64,000 bases of DNA from Rheum nobile (lineage: Eukaryota; Streptophyta; Magnoliopsida; Caryophyllales; Polygonaceae), in assembly GCA_027886185.1 (NCBI GenBank), contig WOAB01000619.1, positions 9,734,001-9,798,000 of the forward strand. Reading direction: 5' to 3'. Made by a program: the position numbers and the translations under genes. Below, one piece after another: positions 47,365-57,958 of the stretch; the first letter of the stretch is position 1, and each line of letters begins with the position of its first letter. The notes under the pieces were generated by a model. That model ran no database searches and was not told the origin of the DNA. It was given only the letters and a program-made list of their open reading frames with translations.

Positions 47365-47826
47365 AATATTATTCTTATTGAACTTTTGTTTGGGTTTGAA
47401 AGAGTTTTATGTTCTAATTGAACTTTTGTTTGAGTTGTCAATGTACAATACATACAATGATCAATACAAAGATCCTACACCACACAAACCTAGCCAAAAT
47501 CACAGAAATATACACTCCAAAATCATATGTACGATCATAAGAAGAGATGTAAATCACAATAAAGAGTATGAAATTTACACCATAGCAGGCTACGCAAGAA
47601 AACAACAAAACAACTAACATTTTACATGGAAAATCATCACAGGTGAGGAATGAGAAGAAAAATTGCAACATCTTCTACACAATTTCCAGTTGATTTTAAC
47701 ACACGATGTTTACAAGCATTGCCCAATATACAAGTCTTGTTTCCTTTTCCAAACAATATGATATTCATTTGTAACATGCTGATCTTGAATCTGTATGGCC
47801 TAAACTGACCAGTAAAGGATTTAACA
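47365..47826. other. Non-coding spacer of unit 1
   Basis: Host-like flank between the hAT element and the RIN4-like gene. The equivalent part is missing from unit 2, where an LTR fragment joins directly at the position equal to about 47802. No gene was seen. Confidence 0.5.
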
Positions 47827-48924
47827 TCACCTGAAGAGCCTTAAAAAGCATCCACCTTGCTGAAGAACAGAGAACAACCAAAATGAGGTGGAAATCACAG
47901 ATCATAACTACAATATGGTAAACAAACCAGCAATATCATCTAGAAACTCTATGGTAAATGGGCATATTCGTACCTTGTGTTGTTTGATTGGGTAAGTAGG
48001 AGTGTGCCTCTTATGTGTTGGAGGATTGGCTACATTGGGAACATTTACTTTCTTCTTATCCTCATGAAGCTTATCAAAAACAATTGTATAGCCACCAGCT
48101 TGTGTCGGGTTATCGTTCCAACCACCAAACACGGGAACACTAGCACCTTTACCCGACTGCACGTGCAAATTGAACAAGATCAGGAACACGATTTGTCAAA
48201 AGTCAAACCAACAGTAAGAGAATCAAGAAACTCAAGAAAATGACTTACATTTTGAGCTCTATGGGAAGGTGGTGTCTGTTGAGGCTTCCCAGTTACATCT
48301 TGATTGTTGTCAAAACCGCGACCCCTTCCTCTTGTCCCAGGATGAAGCGGAGGCGTTTGCTTGTCGTTGGGTTCACCTCCAAGGAATTTCACCCCTTGTG
48401 GTTTAGGATGAGGTTCTTTGGGTTGCCGAGTGGGACCCACATCCCGGTTCATCTGAGCCTCATTTGAATTTGCCTTGCCTTTGTTTTCAAAGAACTGAGT
48501 GTAAGGGACCTCATCACCACCCTCCCAAGAACCAAACTTGGGTTGCTGTTGTTGATGCTGCTTTGGAGGAGCTTTGGGTTGTTGGGTGGGACCCACATCC
48601 CGGATCATCCGAGGCTCATTTGGGTTTGCTTTGCCTTTTGTTTTCAAAGAATTGAGTGTAAGGGACCCCGTCTCCACCATCCCAAGCACCAAACTTGGGT
48701 TGTTATTGTCGTCATTGTTGTTGCTGTTGTTGTTGCTTCTGCTTAGGTTTGGTGTGGTCAGGAGCAGCTGTAGGTGTTGACACATCTCGGTTCATTTGGA
48801 TGTCGTTCAGGTTTATGATTGGACCACCAGTATTACCCTTTCGAGCTACCTCAAAACAAGCAGTATATGCAACTTCTCCTTTCTCCCAAGAGCCAAACTT
48901 TGGTACTTTGGACTGTTGAACCAC
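47827..48924 (-). pseudogene. RIN4-like protein with four NOI modules, copy 1
   Basis: Minus-strand exons: ~48252-48918, 48157-47974 and 47859-47827 (stop at 47827-47829), with GT-AG introns. NOI modules: VPKFGSWEKGEVAYTACF; PKFGAWDGGDGVPYTQFF; PKFGSWEGGDEVPYTQFF; and the C-terminal VPVFGGWNDNPTQAGGYT. The protein ends QGGCFLRLFR, with a Cys suited to lipid attachment as in RIN4. RIN4 proteins are plasma-membrane immune regulators cut by the bacterial protease AvrRpt2 at the PKFGxW site. A start codon was not found, because the first short exon is missing or unclear. The poly-Gln linker holds two stops (~48705-48715), and an extra base near 48637 shifts the frame, so this copy is broken. Known RIN4 has two NOI domains; four is unusual. 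Confidence 0.75.
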
Positions 48925-49239
48925 AAAATTGAAAAACCATGTTATTATACTCAGCCCAATCTGGTGTCGTCATATTGTAAAAAACAACCCTATGCTCATC
49001 GACTCATCACAAATAGACACTCTAGTCTACCTACTTTGTCATAAGGTCATAACAATTATGATATGGAAACTAAAAATGCATATAAAAATATTATCTTTTC
49101 ACTTTGTGGGCTAACATTATGCAAGAAAATGTGGGATTTAGTGGAAGCCAATACATATATTGAGAGTGTGAACTAAGGTCAATGTATCCAAGGAAGATAG
49201 ACTAATCAACTGAATACATAGCCACACTAGGGCTCCATC

Positions 49240-49505
49240 GGCTCCGTTCAAGTATCTTGTGCAACAATGCAAGCAGCTGATGTTCGATGCATCTTGGGTC
49301 GTGAATCTGAAGCATATTTTTGGGCAAAGTAATCAATCGGCGGACTGGTTGGCTCGATTTGGGGCCATCTCTACCCCACATTTACTGTTTTTGATCAGCC
49401 ACCTAGTGGTCTTAATGTTGTTCTTGAAGTTGACTCCTTTATGAGTGAGCATACGTAAGCTCATGTTTATTGAATAATACCGGATATACCCTCCTTTAGT
49501 ACACA
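49240..49505 (+). pseudogene. LINE 3' fragment, unit 2
   Basis: Copy of 44838-45110. It includes the end of RNase H (HIFGQSNQSADWLARFG), the 3' UTR and an A-rich tail. The left junction is 'gggctccatc|ggctccgttc', the same LINE breakpoint as in units 1 and 3. Confidence 0.85.
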
Positions 49506-49660
49506 AAAAAAACAACAAAAACAAACCCCCCAAAAAATTTAGAAAAGGCCTTCGCATATGATGTGAAGGCACAGAGTCTGAATAGATTTAAAAGATTGTG
49601 TTGTAATTCATGTTCGATTACACACCAAATGCAATCTAACTTGACATCAGAAAGTGCAAC

Positions 49661-50574
49661 AAGAGAACTCCAATCCAATCCAATGAGGTAAACCCTCCTA
49701 AAAAAAGCTCCCTTCTTGGAGCCGACCCTAAAAAGTCAACCATGGCCACCGTCCACCGGCTACGAGCTGCCGCCGCTACCATGGCACCTGCCTCACCTGC
49801 ACCCGCCTCACCGGCACTCACCGGCACACAAGCTTCGATCCCCCACTCCCTAGGCACTCTCCGCCGCAACCAGGGCTCCGAAGTCCAAACCCCTCGCTGG
49901 TGCCGCCGCTCGCCAGAGCAGATGGTCCAGTTCTTGAAAGACGACTGCCATAAACTCTTTCACTATCCTCCTAATCTCCTCCAAATCTCTCTCTGCCTCC
50001 AAATCATCTTTGGCTGGGCTGGACTAACGAAGATCCGCCGCAACCAGGACTCCGCCAGGAGCCGGCCCTTACCTTTGACTGGGCTGACGTAGATCCGCCG
50101 CAACCAGGGCTCCGCCGCTCCGACCGATCCCAAACCCACCGTCGCTCCGACCGAGCCCTGGCTCCCTGGGCACTCTCCGCTGCTTCCTGGGCGTTCGTGC
50201 CCCTCTGCATAGAGCCCCCCGCTCTGGTTTTTTTTTTTATTCTTGTGGTTCTGTTGGTCTTGACTTCTTGAGATGCATTATTTGGTGAAGGGAGCTTCCT
50301 GGACGGTGAATCGAGTTGTAGTTCCGGGCTAAGACAAGAATGTTCATCCTTTCGGCAGCGCATATTTCTTTTGTGCTTTACTCACCTCTCCTCTGGGTTC
50401 TTTAGCTTTCTTCTTCTAGTATGTTTCTCTTGTTGTTGTTTTTGTCTTTTTTCTGTTTATTGGTGGTTTGTGTCTGTTTGTTGTTTATCAGTCTTACTGA
50501 CAGCCGTTTGTTTTCGGCCTCTCAAAGTTTGTAACTTTGAATTATTACCTTATCAAAAAAAGAAAAAAAAGAAA
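49661..50574 (+). mobile_element. Poly(A) retroposon in the Nudix-like 3' flank (unit 2)
   Basis: Bounded by 'agaaagtgcaac' at 49649-49660 and 50575-50586 (12 bp), and ends in an A-rich tail (~50554-50574), so it was probably inserted by LINE machinery. The 3' part (50371-50550) is T/G-rich, 'tttgtaactttgaattatta' before the tail, as in plant L1 ends. The 5' part carries an Ala/Pro-rich frame (49742-50092), the direct-repeat word 'agatccgccgcaaccagg', and no recognisable enzyme. About 220 bp of the host flank present in unit 1 (to ~45487) is missing after the right duplication. Confidence 0.7.
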
Positions 50575-50586
50575 AGAAAGTGCAAC

Positions 50587-51240
50587 TCGGTAACGAACTC
50601 GTCCTTCGGCAGTCTGTTTACGAACGCCTCCACCGTGTGCATCACATAGCATCCCGGCAGTCCCGGATACGAGAACGAATCCCTCTGCTCAACTTTCTTC
50701 TCATAAGAACCCGACAAGATCTTCACGATCTCGCCACAGTCGACAGCATCGCCGAGGATCGAGCCGAGTTCTTCCATAACAGCGCGCTTAACAGCGGAAT
50801 CGATGTCCTCGCCGAACTTTAATTTCTCAGACAACGGCCGATTACGGCGGTGAACGGAGCCGTCGGAGAGCTCCTGGTGCGATTCGAGGAGGATCCGATC
50901 GAGCCAGAGGTTGTGGACGTTCTTGGTGCTGGGCTTGGTGCCCCAGGCGGCGAAGGCGTCCGGTTGGAGCCAAGGCCGTAGCCAATCAGAGAGAGATTGA
51001 GGCATTGGGAAGGGGTGCACGGAGGTGAAATTAGGGATAGGGTTCTTGGACATGGTGATTGTGGTGGTGGTGGTGGAAGGGCGGAGGAGGAAGCGGCGGT
51101 TACAGGTGGAGATGGATTTGGGAGGATGGTGGTGTTTAGGGGAGGTAAAGAGGACGGATAGGGAGAGAGCGGTGAGGAGGAAATCAGGGAGAACGATGGA
51201 ATTAGAGGGCAAGTGGTTGTTAGAAGATGGAGGCGGAGGA
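50587..51240 (-). pseudogene. Nudix-like gene, copy 2, truncated at both ends
   Basis: Aligns to 45485-46220 of copy 1. It lacks the C-terminal ~30 codons (replaced by the retroposon junction) and has an in-frame ~90-bp deletion removing the segment between NLWL and DRILLES. It is cut at the 5' side by the LTR starting at 51241. A few substitutions are seen relative to copy 1. Confidence 0.85.
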
Positions 51241-51531
51241 TGTGGGAGCTGTGCTCAAGGCCTATTAAAGAAAAAGACCCAATACTCATTTTTTTCAGGT
51301 TAAAATAAAAGAAAATCTGCAAGGAGAAAAAGGGGGCTTCACTTTCAGGAGTTGGGGGGGCCGCAATTTCGGAGGCACTGGGAGACGAGAGCGGCAATTG
51401 GGAAAGGGAGAGAGCTCATCTTGGTGGCTCTAATGGGGGGAGCACTAGAGATATTTCCTAGAGAAAGAGATAGAAATTCTCCCTCCTTTCTTTCTTAGCC
51501 CTGCCCCAATCTGCATCTCGAATCGGAAACC

Positions 51532-51846
51532 ATGGCGGCGTCCTCCAGCTACGGTCTGACCTTCAAGCTCCATCCGTTTGTAATCCTTGACATTTCCAAT
51601 CACTACACCGGTCAAGATCCGAACTCAACCCGCTACCGCCGGCGATTCCCCCTTCTAACGCCTTCTAGAGGTTTTGATTACGTCATTGGCATACAGAAGG
51701 GGAGGATTGTCGAGATCTTCAATAACTTCGAGCTCCTCTATGGTCCGGATACGCGGCCTCTCGACCGCCTCTTCCTTGAAAATGAGCAAGAGCTTTGTGA
51801 GTACTACTCTTACTGTGGCTTGTTTAATCTCTTCACTAGGTTATAG
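51532..51846 (+). pseudogene. COP9 signalosome subunit 6 (CSN6) exon 1 fragment, LTR-borne
   Basis: The frame starts MAASSSYGLTFKLHPFVILD and continues SRGFDYVIGIQKGRIVEI, FNNFELLYGP and LDRLFLENEQEL, the N-terminal part of the MPN domain of CSN6. After GAGCTTT comes GTGAGTACT, an intact splice donor, and then intron-like sequence with a stop. It was therefore captured as genomic DNA, not from spliced mRNA. The whole lies ~290 bp inside an LTR, in element sense. CSN6 is a scaffold subunit of the COP9 deneddylase; this piece covers less than a third of it. Confidence 0.85.
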
Positions 51847-52394
51847 CTTTATATATTGTTGATACGAGAGTGTGATTGAAGGCTAATTGGCTTAGAGTCC
51901 CAAAATTGGCCCGTATTAGAGCAAGTGATGGATAGCTAGTGAGCTTTAGCACTTGGATTGATATGGGAGACGATTATATAGCTTTTAGGATCGCCCATAC
52001 TTGCTCGATGTCTTGTTTGAATGCTAGAAAGTGATGTGAATCAAGCCTCCAAGATGAGCCTTTCTTCACGGCTTGGGCTCGATCGTGGCTAGCAAGGCAA
52101 GGCTTCTTCTCTCCGGGCTCCAAGTGCCCAAGAACCAAGGTGCGAGGGCAATATCGGGGTCTATCCCTTTCCCTTTCTTAGCTTCGAAGCGTCCTCGCTT
52201 CGAGTGTGTAGGGAGGCCGTGGAGTGGCAGAATTATGGTGGTGTGTCTCCCCTTTTTAAAGGTGAAGGTGGAGTGAGGTAGACCGCCACTAACAAAAAGA
52301 GGCACAACCATACAGGAACCATCGTCGGGCGGCTCCTTCGGCACACCTACATGAGAGGGATCATGGGCGAGCCACATGCGCGGGTCCGGTACCG

Positions 52395-52885
52395 GCGACA
52401 TGCATAGAAGCGGCACAGGGGCCGGGGCCGGTGGAGGCACGGGCATCGGGGTCGAGGTCGGTGGACGCGCGGGCATCGGGGCCGGTGGGAGCACGGGCAC
52501 CGGGGACGACGGAGGCGCGGGCATCGGGGCCAACGGAGGCGCGGGCACGGGAGCCGGTGGAGGCTTGGGCACCGGGGCCGACGTGGGCGTGGGTTCCAGG
52601 GCCGGTGGGGGTATGGGCATTAGAGCCGGCGGAGGTGCGGGCATCGGGGCCGGCGTCGACGTGGGCACCAGGGGCCCGCAGAGGCTCGGGCACCGGGGGC
52701 GCGGTCTCCGGGGCCGGCGGAGGCACGGGCACCGGGGCCGGCGGAGGCTTGGGAACCAGGGCCGATGGGGGTGCAGGCTCCGGGGTCGGCGGAGGCGCGA
52801 GAACTGGGGCCAGCGGGGGTGCGAGCACCGGGACCGGCGGGGGTGCGAGCACTGTAGCCGGTGGGGACGCGTACACCCGGACCGG
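52395..52885 (-). repeat. GC-rich minisatellite encoding Pro-Ala-rich repeats
   Basis: A ~30-bp unit (plus 'ggcggaggcgcgggcaccgg' and variants) repeats about 15 times. On minus it reads PAPVPAPPPAP-like in one frame and Ala/Gly-rich in others. It follows the gag remnant in frame after one stop, so it may be the degenerate tail of the gag-region protein. Plus-strand Gly-rich frames are shadows. Confidence 0.8.
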
Positions 52886-52904
52886 CGGAGGGGTGACAAG
52901 AGAG

Positions 52905-53200
52905 GCTCAGCCATAGGTTGTCTTGCAAGCTAGTATGGACTTAGGGGCGTAGCGCCTAGCCATGAGATAGAGGTGTTGAGCCCATGTGTCCACGGGATGC
53001 CAACCGCGACTACGACGATTGCCTTGGAGCCAAACCCACCAATCCCAAGCATCGTCGGTGAAGCACCCGGTGGCAATATGCACGTGATCATAGTAATCAT
53101 AGGTGGAATGGCGAAACACATACGCCGTGTGGCGCGACTACTCCAAAAATTCCTCCTCGTCTCCGTAGCCATCAAAGGTGCGGAGGCGCAACCTTGAGCC
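52905..53200 (-). pseudogene. Retrotransposon gag fragment
   Basis: On minus it reads RLRTFDGYGDEEEFLE, stop (53138-53140, Trp expected), then TAYVFRHSTYDYYDHVHIA and DTWAQHLYLMARRYAP. This is the usual Phe-x-Gly...Trp and Trp...Met-x-x-Arg-Tyr pattern of gypsy-type gag N-terminal regions. It is followed by a TGA at 52905-52907. Capsid function is lost. Confidence 0.75.
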
Positions 53201-53852
53201 ATGACAAGGGCGCTGGCTAGGGGGACCATGATCACCTAGGTAAGACATGACCTCAAGCAAAACATAAAGAGCTCAAAATAAAGACAAGCAAATAAAGCAC
53301 AACTTTTCTAACAAGTTTCTAAATCCCACTCAAAAAGCTAACAAGATGTGTGGGAAAAGTTGATGTTGGCCTTTGCCTAATTTGTGGGAAGTCACATGCA
53401 ATGGTCAAACATGAATACAAGGAAGCTTTTGGGAAAAGGAAGTGTTGGATATTGCTACTTTAGTCCAAGTCACATGCAAGGTGAAGCTCTTGGAACAAAG
53501 CCTAAAATGGACACTAGACAATAAAGGTGAAGGTGGAAAGTGGATATGGGACCTTCCTCTTTGGTGGAAGTCACATGCAAAGGATAAGGAGCATGAAAAT
53601 CAGCCAAGGAGCTTCTTCTTCAACCTTTAACAAGGCAAGGGACGACTGGTGGCTATGGAGGCAAGGTGGGTGGCGGCAAGGTGACAAGCGGCCGAGGTAC
53701 GGTGGCCGGTGGTGGTGACAAGGCGGCAGAAGGCAATTTTTTTGGCTTTTTGGACTGAAATTTTGTGGAGATGATGGGAATGGCAAGGGGAGCTGGAAAA
53801 TGAGTAAAATAAAGAAAAATGAGAGAAAGAGATGCACTTACTTGGCCGCTGA

Positions 53853-53864
53853 GCTCTGATACCA
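53853..53864 (-). other. tRNA-iMet primer-binding site of the nested element
   Basis: The minus strand reads TGGTATCAGAGC, two bases inside the 730-bp LTR. Confidence 0.85.
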
Positions 53865-53866
53865 GT

Positions 53867-54596
53867 TGATGTGAATCAAGCCTCCAAGAGGAGCCTTTCT
53901 TCACGGCTTGGGCTCGATCGTGGCTAGCAAGGCAAGGCTTCTTCTCTCTGGGCTCCAACTAGCTCTTGTTGGCTACATGAGGGATGGATGAAGGCAGAAG
54001 CAAAGAGGGATCTCCTTGAGGACAACCGAGTTGTTCTTGAGGGTAGCCGAGAGGAGCAAGGCCAAGGAAATCTCTAAGGTAGGTTCCTTGGCTGGATTTT
54101 CGTGGAGCAAGAACAAGAGAGAAATTTTGAGCAAGAGATGCGTGTGATTGAGAGAAAGAGAGGATAAATGAGAGAGTTGGAGTTGGAAGATAGATTGGAT
54201 AACTTGGGGAGGTATTCCTCAACCCAAATTGGATTCTAGGTCAATAATCTTCAACTAAGTTACAAGGAAGCCAACACTTGGCTTAAATAGACAAAACACT
54301 TGGCCAACAAGGCCTTACCAACTAATGGGATGTGGCCCATTTGCAAATGGCCCAACACACCGAAAAAGGAAACAATAATAAAGACAACACGTTCATAAAG
54401 ACTACTACTACAAATAGTAAAGCTAGGATAAGAACCCCAAAGAGGGTCCGGATAGGCACGCCATGGGGCGCGGATATGGATGGCATACGTCATGACAAAT
54501 GGCAATACAAGTCATGACGTTGAAGGCCTCAAGCCAAGGCATCGGGGTGCCAAGGGCCCAAGAACCAAGGTGCGAGGGCAATACCATGGTCTATCA
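53867..54596 (-). repeat. 5' LTR (730 bp) of the nested element
   Basis: Shares its first ~100 bp ('tgatgtgaatcaagcctcc') and last ~37 bp ('caagaaccaaggtgcgaggg') on plus with the short LTR at 52032-52165. Confidence 0.88.
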
Positions 54597-55075
54597 GAAA
54601 GTATATGTTAGCCCAGTAATGTACCGTTGGTGGAATAATTGCCACTAAAAGGTCTGATGCCCGACTAATGAAATAAATGATGAGTGTACTCGTCCAAGGT
54701 AAGTTTGATGGATAGGTGAGCATCTCTTGATCTTAGCTTATATAAATGTATTATGTATATATGCATTTTTATATGGAAAACTGACTTGAGCGTCGGAGAG
54801 CTCGCCCCCGGGAAAGCCATCTCCGGGGCATTTTCAAGTGAATCTAGCATCCGAGAAAGCTTTCGAAGCTCAAGGACAGCCATGTACGATCTAGAGAAGT
54901 ATAAAGGGATAATATCTGCATCAAAATTGAAGCATGGAGCCAGAGGCCCCATCCTACGCGAAGCCAGTGACCAGAAAGTTGTTGAGGATGTCCCTAAACA
55001 AACAAATCATCGACAAATTCGAGTTGAGGGTGTGTTGACCCTTAGCACCTTCATGAAGCGTTGAATCAGACTTCA

Positions 55076-57493
55076 AAACTGTCCGTTGGGACTTCCTCAC
55101 AAACTAGGAACGCTCATGTCATGCCGAAATGCCCACTCTACGGAGAACCTCTGACAACCAAGCTCCACTACACTCCACTTTGGCTTTGGTTAGCCTTTCA
55201 CTCCTTTCTACTTATACTTCACGTAGCTCTCACTGCTTTACCTTTGTTTTCACGTAGGCTTTACGACATCTTACAACGGATGGGGCTCGTACGTCCCTCA
55301 GGCCGACGCAATCTATGGTATCACTCCGCTCGCCACCACTTATGCCTTTTACAAGAATGCAAGAAGAAAGGCAATATGAGGCCGAAAAGGAAGAGACGCT
55401 GCACTTTAGAGCGAGTGGAGCAACATCATGAGAAAAACTAGTGGGGTATCCTTCGCGAAAGCCTCCCCGGCCTTCGCCCTTGACCTCCCCAGCCTTCGCC
55501 CTTGGCCTCCCCGGCCTTGGCCCATGGCCGTCCCGTTCTTCGCTCTTGGCCATTCCCGGCCTTCGCAAAGAACTCATGGCATGTGCTCGTCGCCCCCCCG
55601 GATTGAGCCTATTGCCTTCACGAGGACACCCCCTCAATAAGGTTCCTCTTTCGTGGAGGTCTCCCCTTCACGAAGGCCTTTGCTTCATGGCCTTCACAAA
55701 GGCCTCCTTTCACGGGGGCTTCCCAGCCGCATGCCCTCCACGGGCCTAGAGAAAGCGAGTGTTGAAAGCAAGTATTCAAAGCAAGACTGAAAGCAAGCCT
55801 GAAAAGTCAAGTTGTAGAGCAATGCCAGACGATATTGTGCTCAGCCACATCGAGCCAATACGCGTAGCAACACCAACAATATTTAACGGTATTGGGCTTG
55901 GCAAGTATTAGCCAATACGCTTGCAAGGCAAGTTGTAGAGCAATACCAGACGACATTGTGCTCAGCCACATCGAGCCAATACGCGTAGCAACACCAACAA
56001 TAATTAACGGTATTAGGCTTGTCAAGTATTAGCCAATACGCGTGTAAAGCAATGTCTATTGAACAAAATTGTATAAGCAAATCGTGAAAATCAATACCCT
56101 TGAAAAGCAATACGCGAAAGCAATATGCAAGTGCAAGGCACACGAGAAAAGCAACACGTTTGAGCAATACAAAATGCGCGATACAAAGCAATATCCTAAG
56201 AAGCAATGTGAAGTGTGATGTGTAAGCAAGCAAGTGAGAGCAATTAGTGAACACGGTGTGTGAAACGCCAGTCTTGAGAAGCAATTTGTGAATGCAATTC
56301 GAAAGAGCAAGTCTTGAAAAACAATACAAAAAGTGAGCGAGTATGAAAAGCATTACGTAAAAGTAATACGAGAAAAACAGTACGAGAAAGCAAGTAGAAT
56401 GGCAAGTGAAAAGGCAATACATTTAAAATCAAGTTGAACAACAACGCAAGAAATCTACTGAAGTCGCCTTCACGAAGGCCTTACCGACTCTCGCGTGGTA
56501 CTCATGTCCCATGCTTGTGGCCTCCCAGCTTGTGCCTAGTACTTTTCACGAATGCAATACTTCACGTAGGCAATGCTTCACGTAGGCCATTCTTCACGAA
56601 GGTATATCCTACATGAAGGAGTCCTTCACAAAGTTCCTTCACGAAGGCCCATCATTCACAAAGGCCCGTCCTTCATGAAGGCTTCCCTTCACGAAGATAT
56701 TCACTTCAAGGCTTTCACAAAGGCCTCCATTCACGTATGGCTTCCTAGCCATACGCCCTCCGTGGACTTAGAGAAAGCGAGTAGAAAGACAATACGAAAA
56801 GGCAAGTGATAAGGCAATTAGAAAGAGCAAGTATAAACGCAATGCAAGAAAGCAACATGAGAAAAAGCAAGAAAAAAAGATAGAGCGAAAAAGAAAATCG
56901 AGCAAACTAGTGAAATCACTCTCGCTCTTATGCCCTCTATGGGGTCACTCTCTCCGGTGCATGGGGGCTCCCTTATGCACTAACGCATACCCCCTTCACG
57001 AGTCTCTTTTCTATGACGTACATACATGTGCTTACACGCAAGTCCATATACCCCCAATGAAAAACATGCGTTTACCTTCAATACAAGTCTCATGTCTACA
57101 CTCTTAGTGAGAAAATGATAAAGCAAGACTAAAAGGTAGATTAGTTGTGTAAAAGGGGAAAATGATAGTGCCATGCCTCTGAAAAGTCTTCTCCTAGACT
57201 ACAAAACGGTATTGGAGCTCTTCCCCTAAGAAACCATTTCGCGGCCTTCATAACGAGACACTGGGGCTTCACCCCATTAAGAAAGTCGTGGCAGTATGCG
57301 AAGTTATAAACACTAGGGCTCCACCCCATTAGGAAAGCCTTGGCTATAAGCAAAGTAAAAAACACTGAAGCTCTAATCCGATGAAATACATTAGGGCTCC
57401 ACCCTTATCGTCTTGCCTCTTCGCATAGAAACCAGACACCACCAGTATTCAAGCTTTCACCGTGCTACGCGTTGTGAAAGGCTTGAGGGGCTG
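55076..57493 (+). other. Internal region of the CSN6-bearing LTR element; repeat-rich, no clear genes
   Basis: 55076-55440 aligns with 61993-62355 in unit 3. After that come clusters of the near-palindrome 'ccttcacgaagg' and variants (55440-55750, 56460-56760), 'aagcaatacg' words (56040-56450, 56780-56900), a two-copy 121-bp repeat (55810-56051) and two 'gggctccaccccatta' repeats near 57265-57330. The frames on both strands look like products of these repeats. Confidence 0.6.
55810..56051 (+). repeat. 121-bp tandem duplication
   Basis: Two copies, 55810-55930 and 55931-56051, starting 'agttgtagagcaatgccag', with about nine differences seen. Confidence 0.85.
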
Positions 57494-57893
57494 TGTGGGA
57501 GCTGGGCTCAAGGCCCACTAAAGAAAAAGACCCAATACTCATTTTTTTAGGGTGAAATAAAAGAAAATCTAGAAGGAGAAAAATGGGGCTTCACTTTCAG
57601 GTGTTGGGGGGGCTGTAATTTCAGAGGCACTGGGAGACAAGAGCGGCAATTGGGAAAGAGAGAGAGCTCATCTTGGTGGCTCTAATGGCTGGAGCACCAG
57701 AGATATTTCTCAGGGAAAGAGCTAGAAATTCTCCCTCCTCTCTTCCTTAGCCCTGCCCCAATCTGCATCTCGAATCGGAAACCATGGCGGTGTCCTCCAG
57801 CTATGGTATGACCTTCAAGCTCCATCCGCTTGTAATCCTCAACATTTCCATTTACTACACCGGTTAGGATCCGAACTCAACCCGCTACCGCCG
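57494..57893 (+). repeat. 3' LTR fragment with partial CSN6 copy
   Basis: It matches the first ~400 bp of the LTR, including the CSN6 start (57784 on), which here has a stop in 'ccggttaggatccg'. It is cut at 57893. Confidence 0.85.
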
Positions 57894-57932
57894 GCTAGAA
57901 ATTCTCCCTCCTCTCTTCCTTAGCCTTGCCCC
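57894..57932 (+). other. 39-bp templated filler at the LTR/RIN4-like junction
   Basis: Copy of 57721-57759 ('gctagaaattctccctcctc' onward) with one difference. It sits exactly between the broken LTR and the start of RIN4-like sequence, and is overlapped by 'ggc' microhomology. Confidence 0.85.
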
Positions 57933-57958
57933 TAAACTGACCAGTAAAAGATTTAACA

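Larger units (their letters stand above)
44838..49239. repeat. Tandem unit 1 (LINE 3' end, Nudix-like, RIN4-like)
   Basis: The first of three composite units beginning at 'ggctccgttcaag'. It contains the LINE tail, the only intact Nudix-like gene, a hAT MITE and a RIN4-like pseudogene. Its RIN4-side end joins unit 2 at 49239/49240. Confidence 0.8.
52032..54596 (-). mobile_element. Nested non-autonomous LTR retrotransposon with gag remnant
   Basis: TG...CA ends with the 5-bp duplication GAAAG (52027-52031 and 54597-54601). The empty site survives in unit 3 at 61511-61515. Orientation is minus. The 5' LTR is 54596-53867 (730 bp), the primer site TGGTATCAGAGC lies at 53864-53853, then come the gag remnant, a Pro-rich repeat and a polypurine tract (minus AAGAAAGGGAAAGGG, ~52166-52181). 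The 3' LTR is 52165-52032, only ~135 bp because ~590 bp of its middle is deleted. No pol is present. Confidence 0.9.
51241..57893 (+). mobile_element. LTR retrotransposon carrying COP9-subunit-6 DNA in its LTR
   Basis: The 5' LTR is 51241-55075, which is ~1,265 bp once the nested element 52032-54596 is removed. It starts TGTGGGAGCTG and ends ...CTTCA before a decayed primer site. The internal region is 55076-57493. The 3' LTR begins at 57494 after the purine-rich end 'aggcttgaggggctg' and is cut at 57893. Its sister in unit 3 (60725-61992) shows the primer site TGGCGTCATCCGTGGGGA. No gag or pol domain is recognisable in the internal region; the short frames there (55061-55441) match nothing I know. 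It lies in the first exon of the Nudix-like gene in both units 2 and 3, so it predates their duplication. Confidence 0.75.

Noticed and set aside
52376..52933. Plus-strand Gly-rich frames, collagen-like in appearance
   Set aside because: Product of the 30-bp GC-rich minisatellite. The element and its gag remnant are on minus.
34983..53864. tRNA genes suggested by TGGTATCAGAGC
   Set aside because: The 12-nt matches sit only at LTR ends and are primer-binding sites; no cloverleaf follows.
56056..56444. Cys/Phe/Leu-rich minus frames resembling a membrane protein
   Set aside because: Generated by 'aagcaatacg'-type repeats; no start context or homologue recognised.
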